Source: JAEUQQ01 sp963697285 (GTDB lineage: Bacteria > Acidobacteriota > Vicinamibacteria > Vicinamibacterales > JAFNAJ01). From it: DNA of 64,000 nucleotides. The notes below the pieces were generated by a model, which ran no database searches, was not told the origin of the DNA, and saw only the letters and a list, made by a program, of their open reading frames with translations. Location: positions 203,012-267,011 of the forward strand of contig CAVONI010000004.1 of NCBI GenBank assembly GCA_963697285.1, read 5' to 3'. A program made the translations under genes and the position numbers. Positions within the stretch are counted from its first letter, which is position 1. Each line of letters opens with the position of its first letter. Positions 36,123 through 44,380 of the stretch are shown piece by piece.

Positions 36123-37007
36123 TTACGGCAACTCGGCGTAGATCTTCGCGACGTTGTCCTTCGCGCGCGCGACGTTGAAATCCTTGAAGCGCTCCGGAAG
36201 CGCCAGGCTTGCGGTCGCCTCGTCCGCGGTCTTTCCCGCCGCTTTTGCCGCCTTCACCGCATCCAGGAACGCGGCAGTGAACGCCCCGAACTCGGTGAAC
36301 GCCTGCCAGGTGGTCACGGCGCTGTGCCCGGGGATGACGGTGTCGACGCCGGCGATGCCGGCCACGGCCTTCCGCAGCGTCTCTGGATAGATCACCCCGC
36401 TGCCGCCGTTGTTCGTGTCGAGCAAGGGCGTCGCCTGCGCCGGAAACAAGTCGCCCGCGTGCATCGTCTTCAGCGCCGGAAAGACGACGATCGTGTCGCC
36501 GTTCGTGTGGCCGCGGCCGAAGTGGTAGAGATCGATGCGCTCGGCACCGCCCAGCAGCGACAGCTTGTCGGTGTAGGTGCGGTCGGGCATCGCGTGCGCC
36601 TTCCCGGCACCCTGCAGTGCCGGCATCTTCTTCATGTTGTCGGCCGTGTTCGCGTGCGCGACGACCTCGACGGCCGGCGCGAAGAACTCGTTGCTCCCCA
36701 CGTGATCACCGTGGGTGTGGGTGTTGATGATGTGCGTCACCGGCTTGTCTGTCACCGTGCGCACCTTGTCGAGAATCGCCTGGCCCCAGCCAGCGAGCTT
36801 GGTGTCGATGATCACGACACCGTTGGCGGTGACGAACGCCGCCGTGTTCCCCCCGCCGCCCGTAATCACGTACAGGTTCTCTTTCACCTGCTGGATCGCG
36901 GCCACCGGCGGCCCCGCCGGCGGAGCCGGCTGGGCCCGCAGGTTCTGCGCGGCAATGGCCGCGACACCGATCCCCATCACGCCGGCCAACACCATCGATC
37001 GGTTCAT
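36123..37007 (-). CDS. Exported metallo-beta-lactamase-fold hydrolase
   Basis: A 294-residue MBL-fold protein with a signal peptide (SMVLAGVMGIGVAAIAA). The zinc motif is THTHGDHVGS, with further ligands in GRGHTNGD (His) and VIPGHS. It resembles quinoprotein-relay or SoxH-like MBL hydrolases with unknown substrates. The ATG at 37007 overlaps the HupE stop by four bases, suggesting co-expression. Confidence 0.85.
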   Translation of the reverse strand: MNRSMVLAGVMGIGVAAIAAQNLRAQPAPPAGPPVAAIQQVKENLYVITGGGGNTAAFVTANGVVIIDTKLAGWGQAILDKVRTVTDKPVTHIINTHTHGDHVGSNEFFAPAVEVVAHANTADNMKKMPALQGAGKAHAMPDRTYTDKLSLLGGAERIDLYHFGRGHTNGDTIVVFPALKTMHAGDLFPAQATPLLDTNNGGSGVIYPETLRKAVAGIAGVDTVIPGHSAVTTWQAFTEFGAFTAAFLDAVKAAKAAGKTADEATASLALPERFKDFNVARAKDNVAKIYAELP

Positions 37008-38113
37008 CACACCCCTCCAGCCAGGAACGTGCGCTCGACGAACCACCATCCGCCCGCCGCGACCACGCACAACGATGTTGCATACACGAGGCGCTCGGCG
37101 AACGCGCCGTGGTGGCGCCGCACCAGCGCCAGCGGCACGGCGATGAGCGCGACGATCGCCAGTTGCCCGAACTCCACGCCGATGTTGAATCCCGCCAGCG
37201 CCCAGGCTTGTGCCGCGCCCGCGGCAGGCAGCGACATCTCGCGCAGGACGGACGCGAACCCGAAACCGTGCAGCAATCCGAAGGCCGCGGCCGCCCAGGC
37301 GCGGAGGTCACGCCGTTGGCTCGCGCCGACCCCAAGCAGGTTGTCGACGCCAACCACGATGATGCTGAGCGCGATGGCAGGTTCGATGATAGCCGACGAA
37401 GGGCGCACCACGTCGAACGTCGCCAGGCCGAGCGTGATCGAGTGCCCGATCGTGAAGGCCGTGATGATGAGGCCGAGCCTGCGCCATCCGCCGCCCGCCA
37501 GCAGCAGCGCGATGACGAAGAGCACGTGATCGGGTCCGATGAGGATGTGGTGCACGCCCGCCGGGACGAACGTGGCGAGCACCTGCGTGGTGCGGCGCAC
37601 GGCGCTCAGGCTCCAGGTCATCGCCGGGTGACCTGCATCGAGGATGGCCTGGTGCGCCAGCGCGTCGTCGCGGTAGACGTTCACGAACACCTGGTGCTGT
37701 GCGTCGTACGGGAACGGCACCGCGGTGAGCGACACATCCGACACGTGCGTCGCCGTCGTGTCGAATGCCAGCTCCAGCGCGTCTCGGTCGGGGAGCGGCG
37801 TCACCGTGGTCCAGCGCAGCGATACGGGTGCGCCATCGGCGCGCAGGATGATGCGTTCGTCGAGGATGGCGGCAAGGCGCCTGCCGTTGACCTCGGCGTT
37901 GGCCCTGTCGATCGCTTCGTCGGGCGAGGCCTCGCCGAGCACGGCGGCCACGTCGAACGCGTGGACCACGATCGTGCCGTGCAGCCGGGTGCCATCGAGA
38001 CGCAGGTCGACGTAGCTGTACGGAGCGGGATGGGCGAGCGCTGACGCCGCGCAGATCGACAGCACCAGGGCGAGGGCGATGGGCAGGAGGCGCAACTGCA
38101 CGGAGGCCCGCAC
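37007..38113 (-). CDS. HupE/UreJ-2 family membrane protein
   Basis: A 368-residue protein. A signal peptide (LLPIALALVLSICAASALA) leads to a soluble domain of about 150 residues, then a six- or seven-helix HupE/UreJ_2 domain. The family motifs HHILIGPDHVLFVIALLL, GHSITL, LLHGFGFASVL and FNIGVEFGQ, His-rich on the membrane face, suggest nickel or cobalt handling. The start is taken at the GTG at 38113, since a more upstream Met would overlap the CaiB-like gene. Which metal it moves is unknown; no hydrogenase or urease is nearby. Confidence 0.82.
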   Translation of the reverse strand: MRASVQLRLLPIALALVLSICAASALAHPAPYSYVDLRLDGTRLHGTIVVHAFDVAAVLGEASPDEAIDRANAEVNGRRLAAILDERIILRADGAPVSLRWTTVTPLPDRDALELAFDTTATHVSDVSLTAVPFPYDAQHQVFVNVYRDDALAHQAILDAGHPAMTWSLSAVRRTTQVLATFVPAGVHHILIGPDHVLFVIALLLAGGGWRRLGLIITAFTIGHSITLGLATFDVVRPSSAIIEPAIALSIIVVGVDNLLGVGASQRRDLRAWAAAAFGLLHGFGFASVLREMSLPAAGAAQAWALAGFNIGVEFGQLAIVALIAVPLALVRRHHGAFAERLVYATSLCVVAAGGWWFVERTFLAGGV

Positions 38114-38126
38114 TATATCGCAGGCG

Positions 38127-38975
38127 TCAGACGGTGTGCAGCGCGGCAATGGGCAGGTCCTCGGCCTCTGCCCAGGCGTGCCAGTCGGCGGCAGAACGCT
38201 GCATGAAACCGGCAGCGAGCCGGTCGCGTTCCGAACCGTCGCCGGGGAAGTGCGCGAGCAGTCTCTCGCGGAAGTGGCCCTCGAGTGCGGCCACGGCCAC
38301 CCAGCCGTCCATCGCCCGATACACGTCGTACATCGCGTAACCCCCGCCCAGCAGGCCGCCTTGCGGCCGGGTCAGGCCGCGGCAGAGCGGCTCGGCGAAG
38401 TAGGTGGCGGCGTCTGCGAGGGCGACGAGCGTCATCCCGGCCTCGCCGTGACGGTCGCGTGCTACCAGCAGCGCGAGTGCCGCAACCACCGCCTCGAGCG
38501 CGCCGCCGAGATCGGCGAGCAGCGACACGGGCAGGTGCGGCGGCGTCAACAGACCAGCCGCCGCCTGGTAGGTGAGGTCGTGTCCGGGAACACCGTCGCG
38601 AGGTGGCGCCTCGCCGACGATGGCCACGTGGCAGAGGGTCGGGTGCGCGGCGTGCAGGGTGGGCCAGGCGAGCCCGAGTCGCTCGAGTGTCGCCAGGCGG
38701 TGCGACGTGAGCAGCAGGTCGGTGGCCGAGAGCCGCGCTTGCAGTTCCGCACGGCCGTCGGTGGTCTTCAGGTCGAGACGCACGACCTCGATACCCTCGT
38801 GCAGTTCTGCATACCACGCGGGCGCATAGTGCGCAGCGGGATCACCGCCTGGTCCCTCGACCTTCGTGACAGCCATCCCCAGCGACCGGAGCCGTGCCGC
38901 TGCCACCGGTCCCGGCAGGTTTGGCGCCAGGGTCATCAGCCGCAAGCCGTCGAGAGCCGCACTCCTCGTTGCCAT
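38127..38975 (-). CDS. Short CaiB/BaiF CoA-transferase-like protein
   Basis: A 282-residue family III CoA-transferase-like protein, close to alpha-methylacyl-CoA racemase in its motifs (LAPNLPGPVAAARLRSLGM near the start). The catalytic Asp lies in the motif GHDLTYQAAAG. Most members exceed 350 residues, so this is short. The ATG at 38975 was preferred because the longer reading frame overlaps modB on the other strand. The true reaction is unknown. Confidence 0.78.
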   Translation of the reverse strand: MATRSAALDGLRLMTLAPNLPGPVAAARLRSLGMAVTKVEGPGGDPAAHYAPAWYAELHEGIEVVRLDLKTTDGRAELQARLSATDLLLTSHRLATLERLGLAWPTLHAAHPTLCHVAIVGEAPPRDGVPGHDLTYQAAAGLLTPPHLPVSLLADLGGALEAVVAALALLVARDRHGEAGMTLVALADAATYFAEPLCRGLTRPQGGLLGGGYAMYDVYRAMDGWVAVAALEGHFRERLLAHFPGDGSERDRLAAGFMQRSAADWHAWAEAEDLPIAALHTV

Positions 38976-39060
38976 CACGCCGCCACTATGCCCAAGGCCC
39001 AGGCGTGGCTGCAAGCAGGAGGAAATCACTCGTCGCCGTGACTCGATACAATGGCCACCG

Positions 39061-39726
39061 GTGTCGCCAGACCTCCCCTCCATCGTCCTGCTCACGCTGG
39101 GGTGCGCCGCGCTGGCGACACCCCTCATGCTCGTGCCGGGCGCCGCCGTCGGATGGCTGCTCGCGCGCGTGCGATTCCCCGGCCGGACGCTCGTCGAGAC
39201 ACTCGTCGCGCTGCCGCTCGTGCTGCCGCCCGTCGCAACCGGCGTGCTGCTGCTGCGCCTGCTGTCGCCGCGCAGCGCCATCGGCCACGCCCTCGACGCC
39301 GTCGGGTTCCGCGTCGTTTTCACGTGGAAGGCGGTCGTGATCGCGATGGCCGTCATGGGATTCCCGCTCGTCGTGCGCGCGGCACGCACGGGATTCGAGC
39401 AGGTGCCGAGGCGATTCGAGGACGTGGCCGCGACGCTGGGCGCCTCACCGTGGCGCGTCTTCCGCACGATCACGCTGCCGCTCGCGCGCCGCGGTCTCAT
39501 GGCGGGTGCCCTCCTCGGCTTCTCGCGCGCGATCGGCGAGTTCGGGGCGACGTTGATGATCGCCGGCAACATCCCCGGCCAGACGCGGACCATCGCCATG
39601 GGCATCTACGCGTTCTCGGAAGCCGGCCGCACCGACGAGGCGACGGTGCTCATCGTCACGGCCATCGCGATTGCCTTTGCCGTGCTGTGGATCTCGAACT
39701 ACCTCGACCGCGGGGGGAACGCGTGA
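39061..39726 (+). CDS. modB: ModB-like molybdate ABC transporter permease
   Basis: A 221-residue inner-membrane permease with five to six helices. The ABC-coupling loop GFEQVPRRFEDVAATLGASPW and the ModB-typical EFGATLMIAGNIPGQTRT are present. The start is the GTG at 39061, since the longer opening has no suitable membrane leader. modC overlaps its stop by four bases (GTGA). No ModA substrate-binding gene is found nearby, so specificity for molybdate or tungstate is by homology only. Confidence 0.87.
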   Translation: MSPDLPSIVLLTLGCAALATPLMLVPGAAVGWLLARVRFPGRTLVETLVALPLVLPPVATGVLLLRLLSPRSAIGHALDAVGFRVVFTWKAVVIAMAVMGFPLVVRAARTGFEQVPRRFEDVAATLGASPWRVFRTITLPLARRGLMAGALLGFSRAIGEFGATLMIAGNIPGQTRTIAMGIYAFSEAGRTDEATVLIVTAIAIAFAVLWISNYLDRGGNA

Positions 39727-40370
39727 TCGCGCTCGATTTCGTGATCAGGCAGGGCGCGTTCGTGGTCGAGATCCGCGAGTCGCTGCCGGCGATGGCGACC
39801 GCCATCACCGGGCCTTCGGGCGCGGGAAAGACGACGATCATCGAAGCCGTCGCGGGCCTGCGGCGCCCCGCCGAAGGGTCCATCCGCATCGGCGACCGGG
39901 TGGTCTTCGACCATGCCGTGCGGCTCGACGTGCCACCGCGGGCCCGGCGTGTCGGCTACGTGCCACAGGACGTGGCGCTGTTTCCCCATCTCGACGTCGA
40001 CGCGAACATCGCCTACGGCGCACGTTCGGCCACCGGCGCCCACGCCGATCGCATCCTGCGCCTCACGGGCGCGCACGCGCTGCTCGGCCGGCGGGTCGCA
40101 GGCTTGTCTGGCGGCGAGCGCCAGCGTGTCGCGCTGGCGCGCGCCCTCATGACCGACCCGGAAGTGCTGCTGCTCGATGAGCCCTTCGCGGCGCTCGACG
40201 CGACGGCGCGCGCGCAGGTTGCCGCCGACTTGTCGGTGATTCGCGACGACCTCGGCCTGCCGTTGCTGATCGTCTCCCACTCGTCCGACGACGTGACGGC
40301 GCTGGCCGAGTGGGTGGTCGATGTCGCGGCCGGATGCGTCGTCTATTCCGGACCGCGCGCACGCTCCTGA
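39723..40370 (+). CDS. modC: ModC-like ABC ATPase lacking the TOBE/MOP domain
   Basis: A 215-residue ATPase with Walker A GPSGAGKTT, the signature LSGGERQRVALARAL, Walker B VLLLDEPFAALD and the switch His in IVSHSSDD. The protein ends after the ATPase domain; the C-terminal MOP/TOBE regulatory domain of full ModC (about 350 residues) is missing. It is a minimal ATPase for ModB, with which it is coupled. The start is the GTG at 39723. Confidence 0.87.
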   Translation: MIALDFVIRQGAFVVEIRESLPAMATAITGPSGAGKTTIIEAVAGLRRPAEGSIRIGDRVVFDHAVRLDVPPRARRVGYVPQDVALFPHLDVDANIAYGARSATGAHADRILRLTGAHALLGRRVAGLSGGERQRVALARALMTDPEVLLLDEPFAALDATARAQVAADLSVIRDDLGLPLLIVSHSSDDVTALAEWVVDVAAGCVVYSGPRARS

Positions 40371-40371
40371 C

Positions 40372-40986
40372 CTACACCCCAGGGCCGCGGGCACCCACCC
40401 CTCGGTTGCCCTGCGGAGCGAGTAGCAGCGTGTCGCGGATCCGGCGCGGCTCGAGGTGGCCGGCCGTGGCGATGGCGTCGAGTGTCGCGGTCGCGACCTC
40501 GTGGGCGCGTGTTTCGGCGTCTGCGCTGGTGGCGGGCACCAGCACCATCCACGTCATGCGTTTCCCTGGGAGGCCGGCGTGGTCGACCGGATTCCCGACC
40601 AGGGGGATGCCGGCCTTCTCGGTGACATCCGCTTCGGCGGCCGCGCGCACGTCCTGTGGCGTGGCCAGGATGACGTGCACGCCCGCGTCGACAAGCGCGT
40701 GCACCAGCGCCTCGAGCGTGGCCGCGTCGGCCGTGTCATCGCGGAGCTCGAGCCGCACGGGCAGCGTCGCCTCGCCGATCCGCACGCCCCCCTTCGCGTT
40801 GGCGCCCGCCACGGCGCGTTCGTAACCGCGCTTCATGGCCGAGGCCTTCTTCGCATCTGCGCCGGTGAGCGGCAGCGTCGCGCCGATCACGACGGCATCG
40901 GCGACCTTCGTGGGTGCCGCCTGGCACGCGAGCCCTGCCACCGCCAGCGCGACGAGCATGGATCGCCCAGGGCCCCTGACGCGCAT
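40372..40986 (-). CDS. Truncated periplasmic-binding-protein-like lipoprotein
   Basis: A 204-residue protein with a lipobox (LVALAVAGLAC). The rest resembles the N-terminal lobe of Peripla_BP_6 substrate-binding proteins (ADAVVIGATLPLTGADAK, then ERAVAGANAKGG and LVHALVDAGVHVIL). Full proteins of this family are near 370 residues; here only about half is present, and the sequence simply ends. It could be a true half-size relative or a decayed gene. It converges on modBC but is not a ModA. Confidence 0.6.
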   Translation of the reverse strand: MRVRGPGRSMLVALAVAGLACQAAPTKVADAVVIGATLPLTGADAKKASAMKRGYERAVAGANAKGGVRIGEATLPVRLELRDDTADAATLEALVHALVDAGVHVILATPQDVRAAAEADVTEKAGIPLVGNPVDHAGLPGKRMTWMVLVPATSADAETRAHEVATATLDAIATAGHLEPRRIRDTLLLAPQGNRGVGARGPGV

Positions 40987-41015
40987 CGACGCCTCTCTCA
41001 CGGGGGCATTGTAAG

Positions 41016-41477
41016 ATGCCTGCGGTGCTGATTCTCGTCCACCACGGAGATGCCGTTTCAGAGGACGTCGACACGCAGCGCCCTCTTTCGCCACGCGGTC
41101 TCGCAAGCGTCGAGCGGCTCGCGGCGGCGGTCGCCGCCCGGGGCGTGAGGCCCGATTGCGTGTGGCACAGCGGGAAGCTGCGCACGCGGCAGACGGCGGA
41201 AGCGTTCTGGCGCCTGTGCAATCCAGAGGCGACGTTCGTCGCGGTGCGCGGGCTGCAGCCCACCGATTCGTCCGAGACGTTGCGCACCGCCGTCGTGGGC
41301 GACACGCAGGTCATCATCGCCGTGGGCCACTTCCCGCAGCTCCCGCGGTTGCTGTCGTTGCTGACCACGGGCGTCGACAGTTCCCTCGCGCCGTTTCCGG
41401 TCCACGGGCTGGTCGCCCTCGAGGCGGTCGACCTGCTGCGATGGCGCGAAGTGTGGCGGCTCGGGGAGGAGATCTGA
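41016..41477 (+). CDS. SixA-like histidine phosphatase with an altered RHG motif
   Basis: A 153-residue histidine-phosphatase-fold protein. The first motif reads LVHHGDA, so the conserved Arg of RHG is His; the downstream SGKLRTRQTAE and the second His in VGHFPQLPRLL are present. The Arg normally binds phosphate, so activity may be reduced. The stop overlaps the next gene's ATG (TGATG), coupling it to the amidohydrolase-like gene. It might dephosphorylate phosphohistidine on HPr-type carriers if active. Confidence 0.75.
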   Translation: MPAVLILVHHGDAVSEDVDTQRPLSPRGLASVERLAAAVAARGVRPDCVWHSGKLRTRQTAEAFWRLCNPEATFVAVRGLQPTDSSETLRTAVVGDTQVIIAVGHFPQLPRLLSLLTTGVDSSLAPFPVHGLVALEAVDLLRWREVWRLGEEI

Positions 41478-42886
41478 TGCGCCGCTGGCTGGCGTGCTGG
41501 GCGGCGCTGATCGCCAGCGTGGTGATCGTGGGTGCCAGGGACGACGGACGTTTCGTCATCGTGAACGCGCGCGTGCTCGATCCCGTCGCCGGCCGCATCC
41601 GCGACGTTGCTGCCATCCTCGTCGAGGGGACGAAGATCGCCGCCGTGCACGACGCCGTTCCACCCACCCTGGCTGCGGACGTCCGCCGGATCGACGCGAA
41701 GAAGGCGACGGTCGTGCCGGCCCTGTCTGATGTGTCGGTGCAGGTCGCCGCGACCATCGACCTCGACCGCGACTACTTCCACGCGCTGTCGCTGGCGCAC
41801 GGCGTCATGCGCGTCCGGGCGGTCGACGGACGCTTGCCGATGGCGATCGACGATCGCGCCCGCATCAGGAGCGGCGACATCCTCGCGCCCCGCACATGGG
41901 TCGCCGGCCCGCTGATCGACATGCGTCGCCCGCTCGGGCAGCCCGGTGCGGCCGTCGTGTCGGGTGGCCTGATGCCAATCGACCAGGTCAACGACGTGGC
42001 GGGTGCCTCGAAGGTCACGCTGGCGCAGGCGTCGGCCGGCGTCGACTGGGTGCGTCTTGGCGGGAACGCCACCCCCGCCGTGGTGAGCGCGGCGGTCAGG
42101 GCCGCGCGCACGAAGCGCGTCAAGGTGAGCGCCGAAGCGCGCGCCTCGTCGATGTTGCAGCTGGCCCAGGCAAACGTCTCGCTGATCGACGGGCTGGGGC
42201 TGCCGATGAAAGGACAGGCCGACCTCGAGGCGGCCTGGAAGTCGCGGCCCGATCGGCCGGCCACCAGCGTCGCCATCAACGACGCGGCCTGGGCCCAGGT
42301 GACGGCCAGCGAGATCAAGACGCTCGTTGCAGCGCTCGTGCGCACGCGCACCGCGGTGGCGCCGATGCTGCGGGCGGCCGACGGCCAGCGCGATGACGCC
42401 CCGAAGGACGAACTCGACCTGTTGCCAGACGGTACGCGCGGCTCGATGGCGGGTCGCGTGTCGAAGGCCGCCACGAAGACTGCGCAGGATGCGGGCGCGC
42501 GAGCGCGCGTGCAGCGGATGGCATTCGTGAAGGCGCTGGCCGACGCCGGCGGCACGATCGTGCTCGCCTCGGGATCGGGCAGCGACGGCTACCCGGTGCC
42601 GGGGCTGGCCATCCACAAGGAGATCGCGTTGCTGCTCGAGGCCGGCCTCACGCCGGCACAGGCGTGGAAGGCGGCCGCCGCCGACGGGGCGCTCCTGCTC
42701 GGCGACACGAGCCGCCAGTTGCAGATCCAGGCCGCGTCGCCCGCAGACTTCTTCATGGTGACCGGCGATCCGTTGGCCGATGCCGGCGCGCTGGCGACGA
42801 TCACGCTCCTCGTGAGGAACGGCGAGATCCTCGACCGAAGTCAGCTGATTCGCCAGGCGTCGCGCGCGCGCGGCGTCGTGCGGTGA
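41477..42886 (+). CDS. Degenerate amidohydrolase-like secreted protein
   Basis: A 469-residue protein with an N-terminal signal (LACWAALIASVVIVGA) and an amidohydrolase fold: the start reads RFVIVNARVLDPVAGRIRDVAAI and the end KAAAADGALLLG...FFMVTGDPLAD. The usual metal-binding HxH is replaced by DVSVQV (in VVPALSDVSVQVA, where PGxxDxHxH is expected). Only the late Asp in SGSGSD remains. It is thus likely not a metal-dependent hydrolase. The ATG at 41477 is coupled to the upstream phosphatase. Confidence 0.72.
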   Translation: MRRWLACWAALIASVVIVGARDDGRFVIVNARVLDPVAGRIRDVAAILVEGTKIAAVHDAVPPTLAADVRRIDAKKATVVPALSDVSVQVAATIDLDRDYFHALSLAHGVMRVRAVDGRLPMAIDDRARIRSGDILAPRTWVAGPLIDMRRPLGQPGAAVVSGGLMPIDQVNDVAGASKVTLAQASAGVDWVRLGGNATPAVVSAAVRAARTKRVKVSAEARASSMLQLAQANVSLIDGLGLPMKGQADLEAAWKSRPDRPATSVAINDAAWAQVTASEIKTLVAALVRTRTAVAPMLRAADGQRDDAPKDELDLLPDGTRGSMAGRVSKAATKTAQDAGARARVQRMAFVKALADAGGTIVLASGSGSDGYPVPGLAIHKEIALLLEAGLTPAQAWKAAAADGALLLGDTSRQLQIQAASPADFFMVTGDPLADAGALATITLLVRNGEILDRSQLIRQASRARGVVR

Positions 42887-43275
42887 GGGGCTTGCCTCGA
42901 TCATGTCGGGCCGCACCCTTCGACAGGCTCAGGGCAGGCTGGGGTGCGGCCCCTACACCTGCGAGTGAACCCGATCACGACGCCCCGTGACTGCGCCCAC
43001 GCCCAGGGTGCGGTCCGGACGTCGCGCCGATTCGCCAGGCGTCGCGCGCGCGGTGTCGCGCGGTGAGGTCGCCTCGATGATGCCGGGCCGCACTGGGGTG
43101 CGGCCCCTACACCTGCGAGTGAATCCGACCCCGCCCCCGTCTGCACTTCGCAGCGAACCCGACCACCCGCCTGGGTAGTCCGTCCGATCGCCCGCCTGGG
43201 TCGTCCGTCCGATCGCCATCCAGGTGTAGGGGCCGCACCCCAGCCTGCCCTGAGCCTGTCGAAGGGTGCGGCCCG
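42847..43275. repeat. Array of direct and inverted repeats after the amidohydrolase gene
   Basis: This 429-base gene-free gap is packed with repeats. (a) A direct repeat: 42847-42974 and 43029-43128 share the last codons of the upstream gene (from GATTCGCCAGGCGTC) and the following bases; copy one has an insert. (b) A perfect 55-base inverted repeat: 42907-42961 and 43221-43275, containing CCTTCGACAGGCTCAGG, a motif like dispersed palindromic repeats of other bacteria. The GGGGTGCGGCCCC core is shared with repeats at 47347 and 57105. Confidence 0.8.
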
Positions 43276-43315
43276 GACGGCGCGCACGCGTGTCACACCA
43301 ACTGTGCGACACCCG

Positions 43316-44335
43316 TCACGCGTGCTTGATCACGACCTTCATGGCGTCGCCGTTGCGCAGCTCGGTCATCGCCGCAGAGATGCCGCTCAGTGGCACCACC
43401 GATGACAGGAACGCTGACGGCGTGATGACCCCCTGCTCGAGGATGGAGATCGCTCGCGGGAACGTGTTGACGCCCACGTAGCTGCCGTAGATCGTGAGCT
43501 CGTTGCGCGTGATGGCGTTCTGGCGGACGGGCGGCACCGCGCGGCTGTTCATCCCGAACAGCGAGATGCGGCCACCCGTGCGCACCAGGTCGAGCGAGGC
43601 GTCGAGCTGCGAGCCCACGCAGTCGACGACGACATCGGCGCCGAGGCCGCGCGTGTCGTCCTTCACCGCATCGGCAAGCGTCGTTGTCGCGATGTTGACG
43701 ACGCGGTGCGCGCCCGCCTTCCTGATCATGGCGAGGCGTGCGTCAGACAGGTCAGACACGATGACGTGCGCGCCGCCCGCGAGGAACAACTGCGCGTGCA
43801 GGGCGCCGACCGGGCCTCCGCCGAGGACGACGACCGTCTCGCCGGGGAGGGCCTTCACGTTGTCGACGCTGTTGACGACACACGACAGGACCTCGGTCCA
43901 GATCGCATCCTCGAACGGCACCGTGGTCGCGATGGGATGGCAGGCGCGTTCGGGCGCGACCGCGAACGGCGCGAGCCCGCCGTCCTTGAAAATGCCCAGC
44001 GTCGTGAACTGCTCGCAGTGGTTGGGCCGCCCCGCCTTGCAGTAGCGGCACAGCCCGCACGTGACGTTCGGTGCGACGGCGACGCGATCGCCGACGGCGC
44101 GCGTGCGGACGCCGCGCCCCACGTCCTCGACGTGCCCGATGAACTCGTGCCCCATGATGCATCCCGGCGTGGCGGGATGCCCCGGCGGCGTGTCGAGGAT
44201 GTGCAGGTCGGTACCGCAGATCCCGCATCCCTCGACCCTGATCAGCACGTCATCGTCGTGCGTGACGCGTGGCAGCGGGCGATCCTGCAATTCGAGGACG
44301 CCCTCGCGGACAAAGACAGCAGCGTGCATGTGCAT
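43316..44335 (-). CDS. Zinc-dependent medium-chain dehydrogenase (putative polyol/inositol dehydrogenase)
   Basis: A 339-residue MDR dehydrogenase. The catalytic zinc site GCGICGTDLH and GHEFIGHVED, and the structural zinc Cys set CGLCRYCKAGRPNHC, are all intact. The Rossmann loop is VVVLGGGPVGALHAQLFLAGG. It acts on a secondary alcohol with NAD. It is the last gene of the LacI-iolC-iolE unit; no Gfo/Idh-type IolG is in the window, so it may do the inositol or inosose oxidation step. The substrate is not provable from sequence. The ATG at 44335 lies 45 bases after iolE. Confidence 0.87.
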   Translation of the reverse strand: MHMHAAVFVREGVLELQDRPLPRVTHDDDVLIRVEGCGICGTDLHILDTPPGHPATPGCIMGHEFIGHVEDVGRGVRTRAVGDRVAVAPNVTCGLCRYCKAGRPNHCEQFTTLGIFKDGGLAPFAVAPERACHPIATTVPFEDAIWTEVLSCVVNSVDNVKALPGETVVVLGGGPVGALHAQLFLAGGAHVIVSDLSDARLAMIRKAGAHRVVNIATTTLADAVKDDTRGLGADVVVDCVGSQLDASLDLVRTGGRISLFGMNSRAVPPVRQNAITRNELTIYGSYVGVNTFPRAISILEQGVITPSAFLSSVVPLSGISAAMTELRNGDAMKVVIKHA

Positions 44336-44380
44336 GATTCCCCCTGGCCTGCGCGCCGCAGCGGGCGCAGGCGTACCAGA

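Noticed and set aside
40372..40986. ModA partner of modBC
   Set aside because: The sequence resembles the Peripla_BP_6 N-terminal lobe, not ModA, and it is convergent to modBC and half-sized.
42847..43275. CRISPR array
   Set aside because: The repeats are few, of unequal length, partly inverted and lack regular spacers; no cas genes are nearby.
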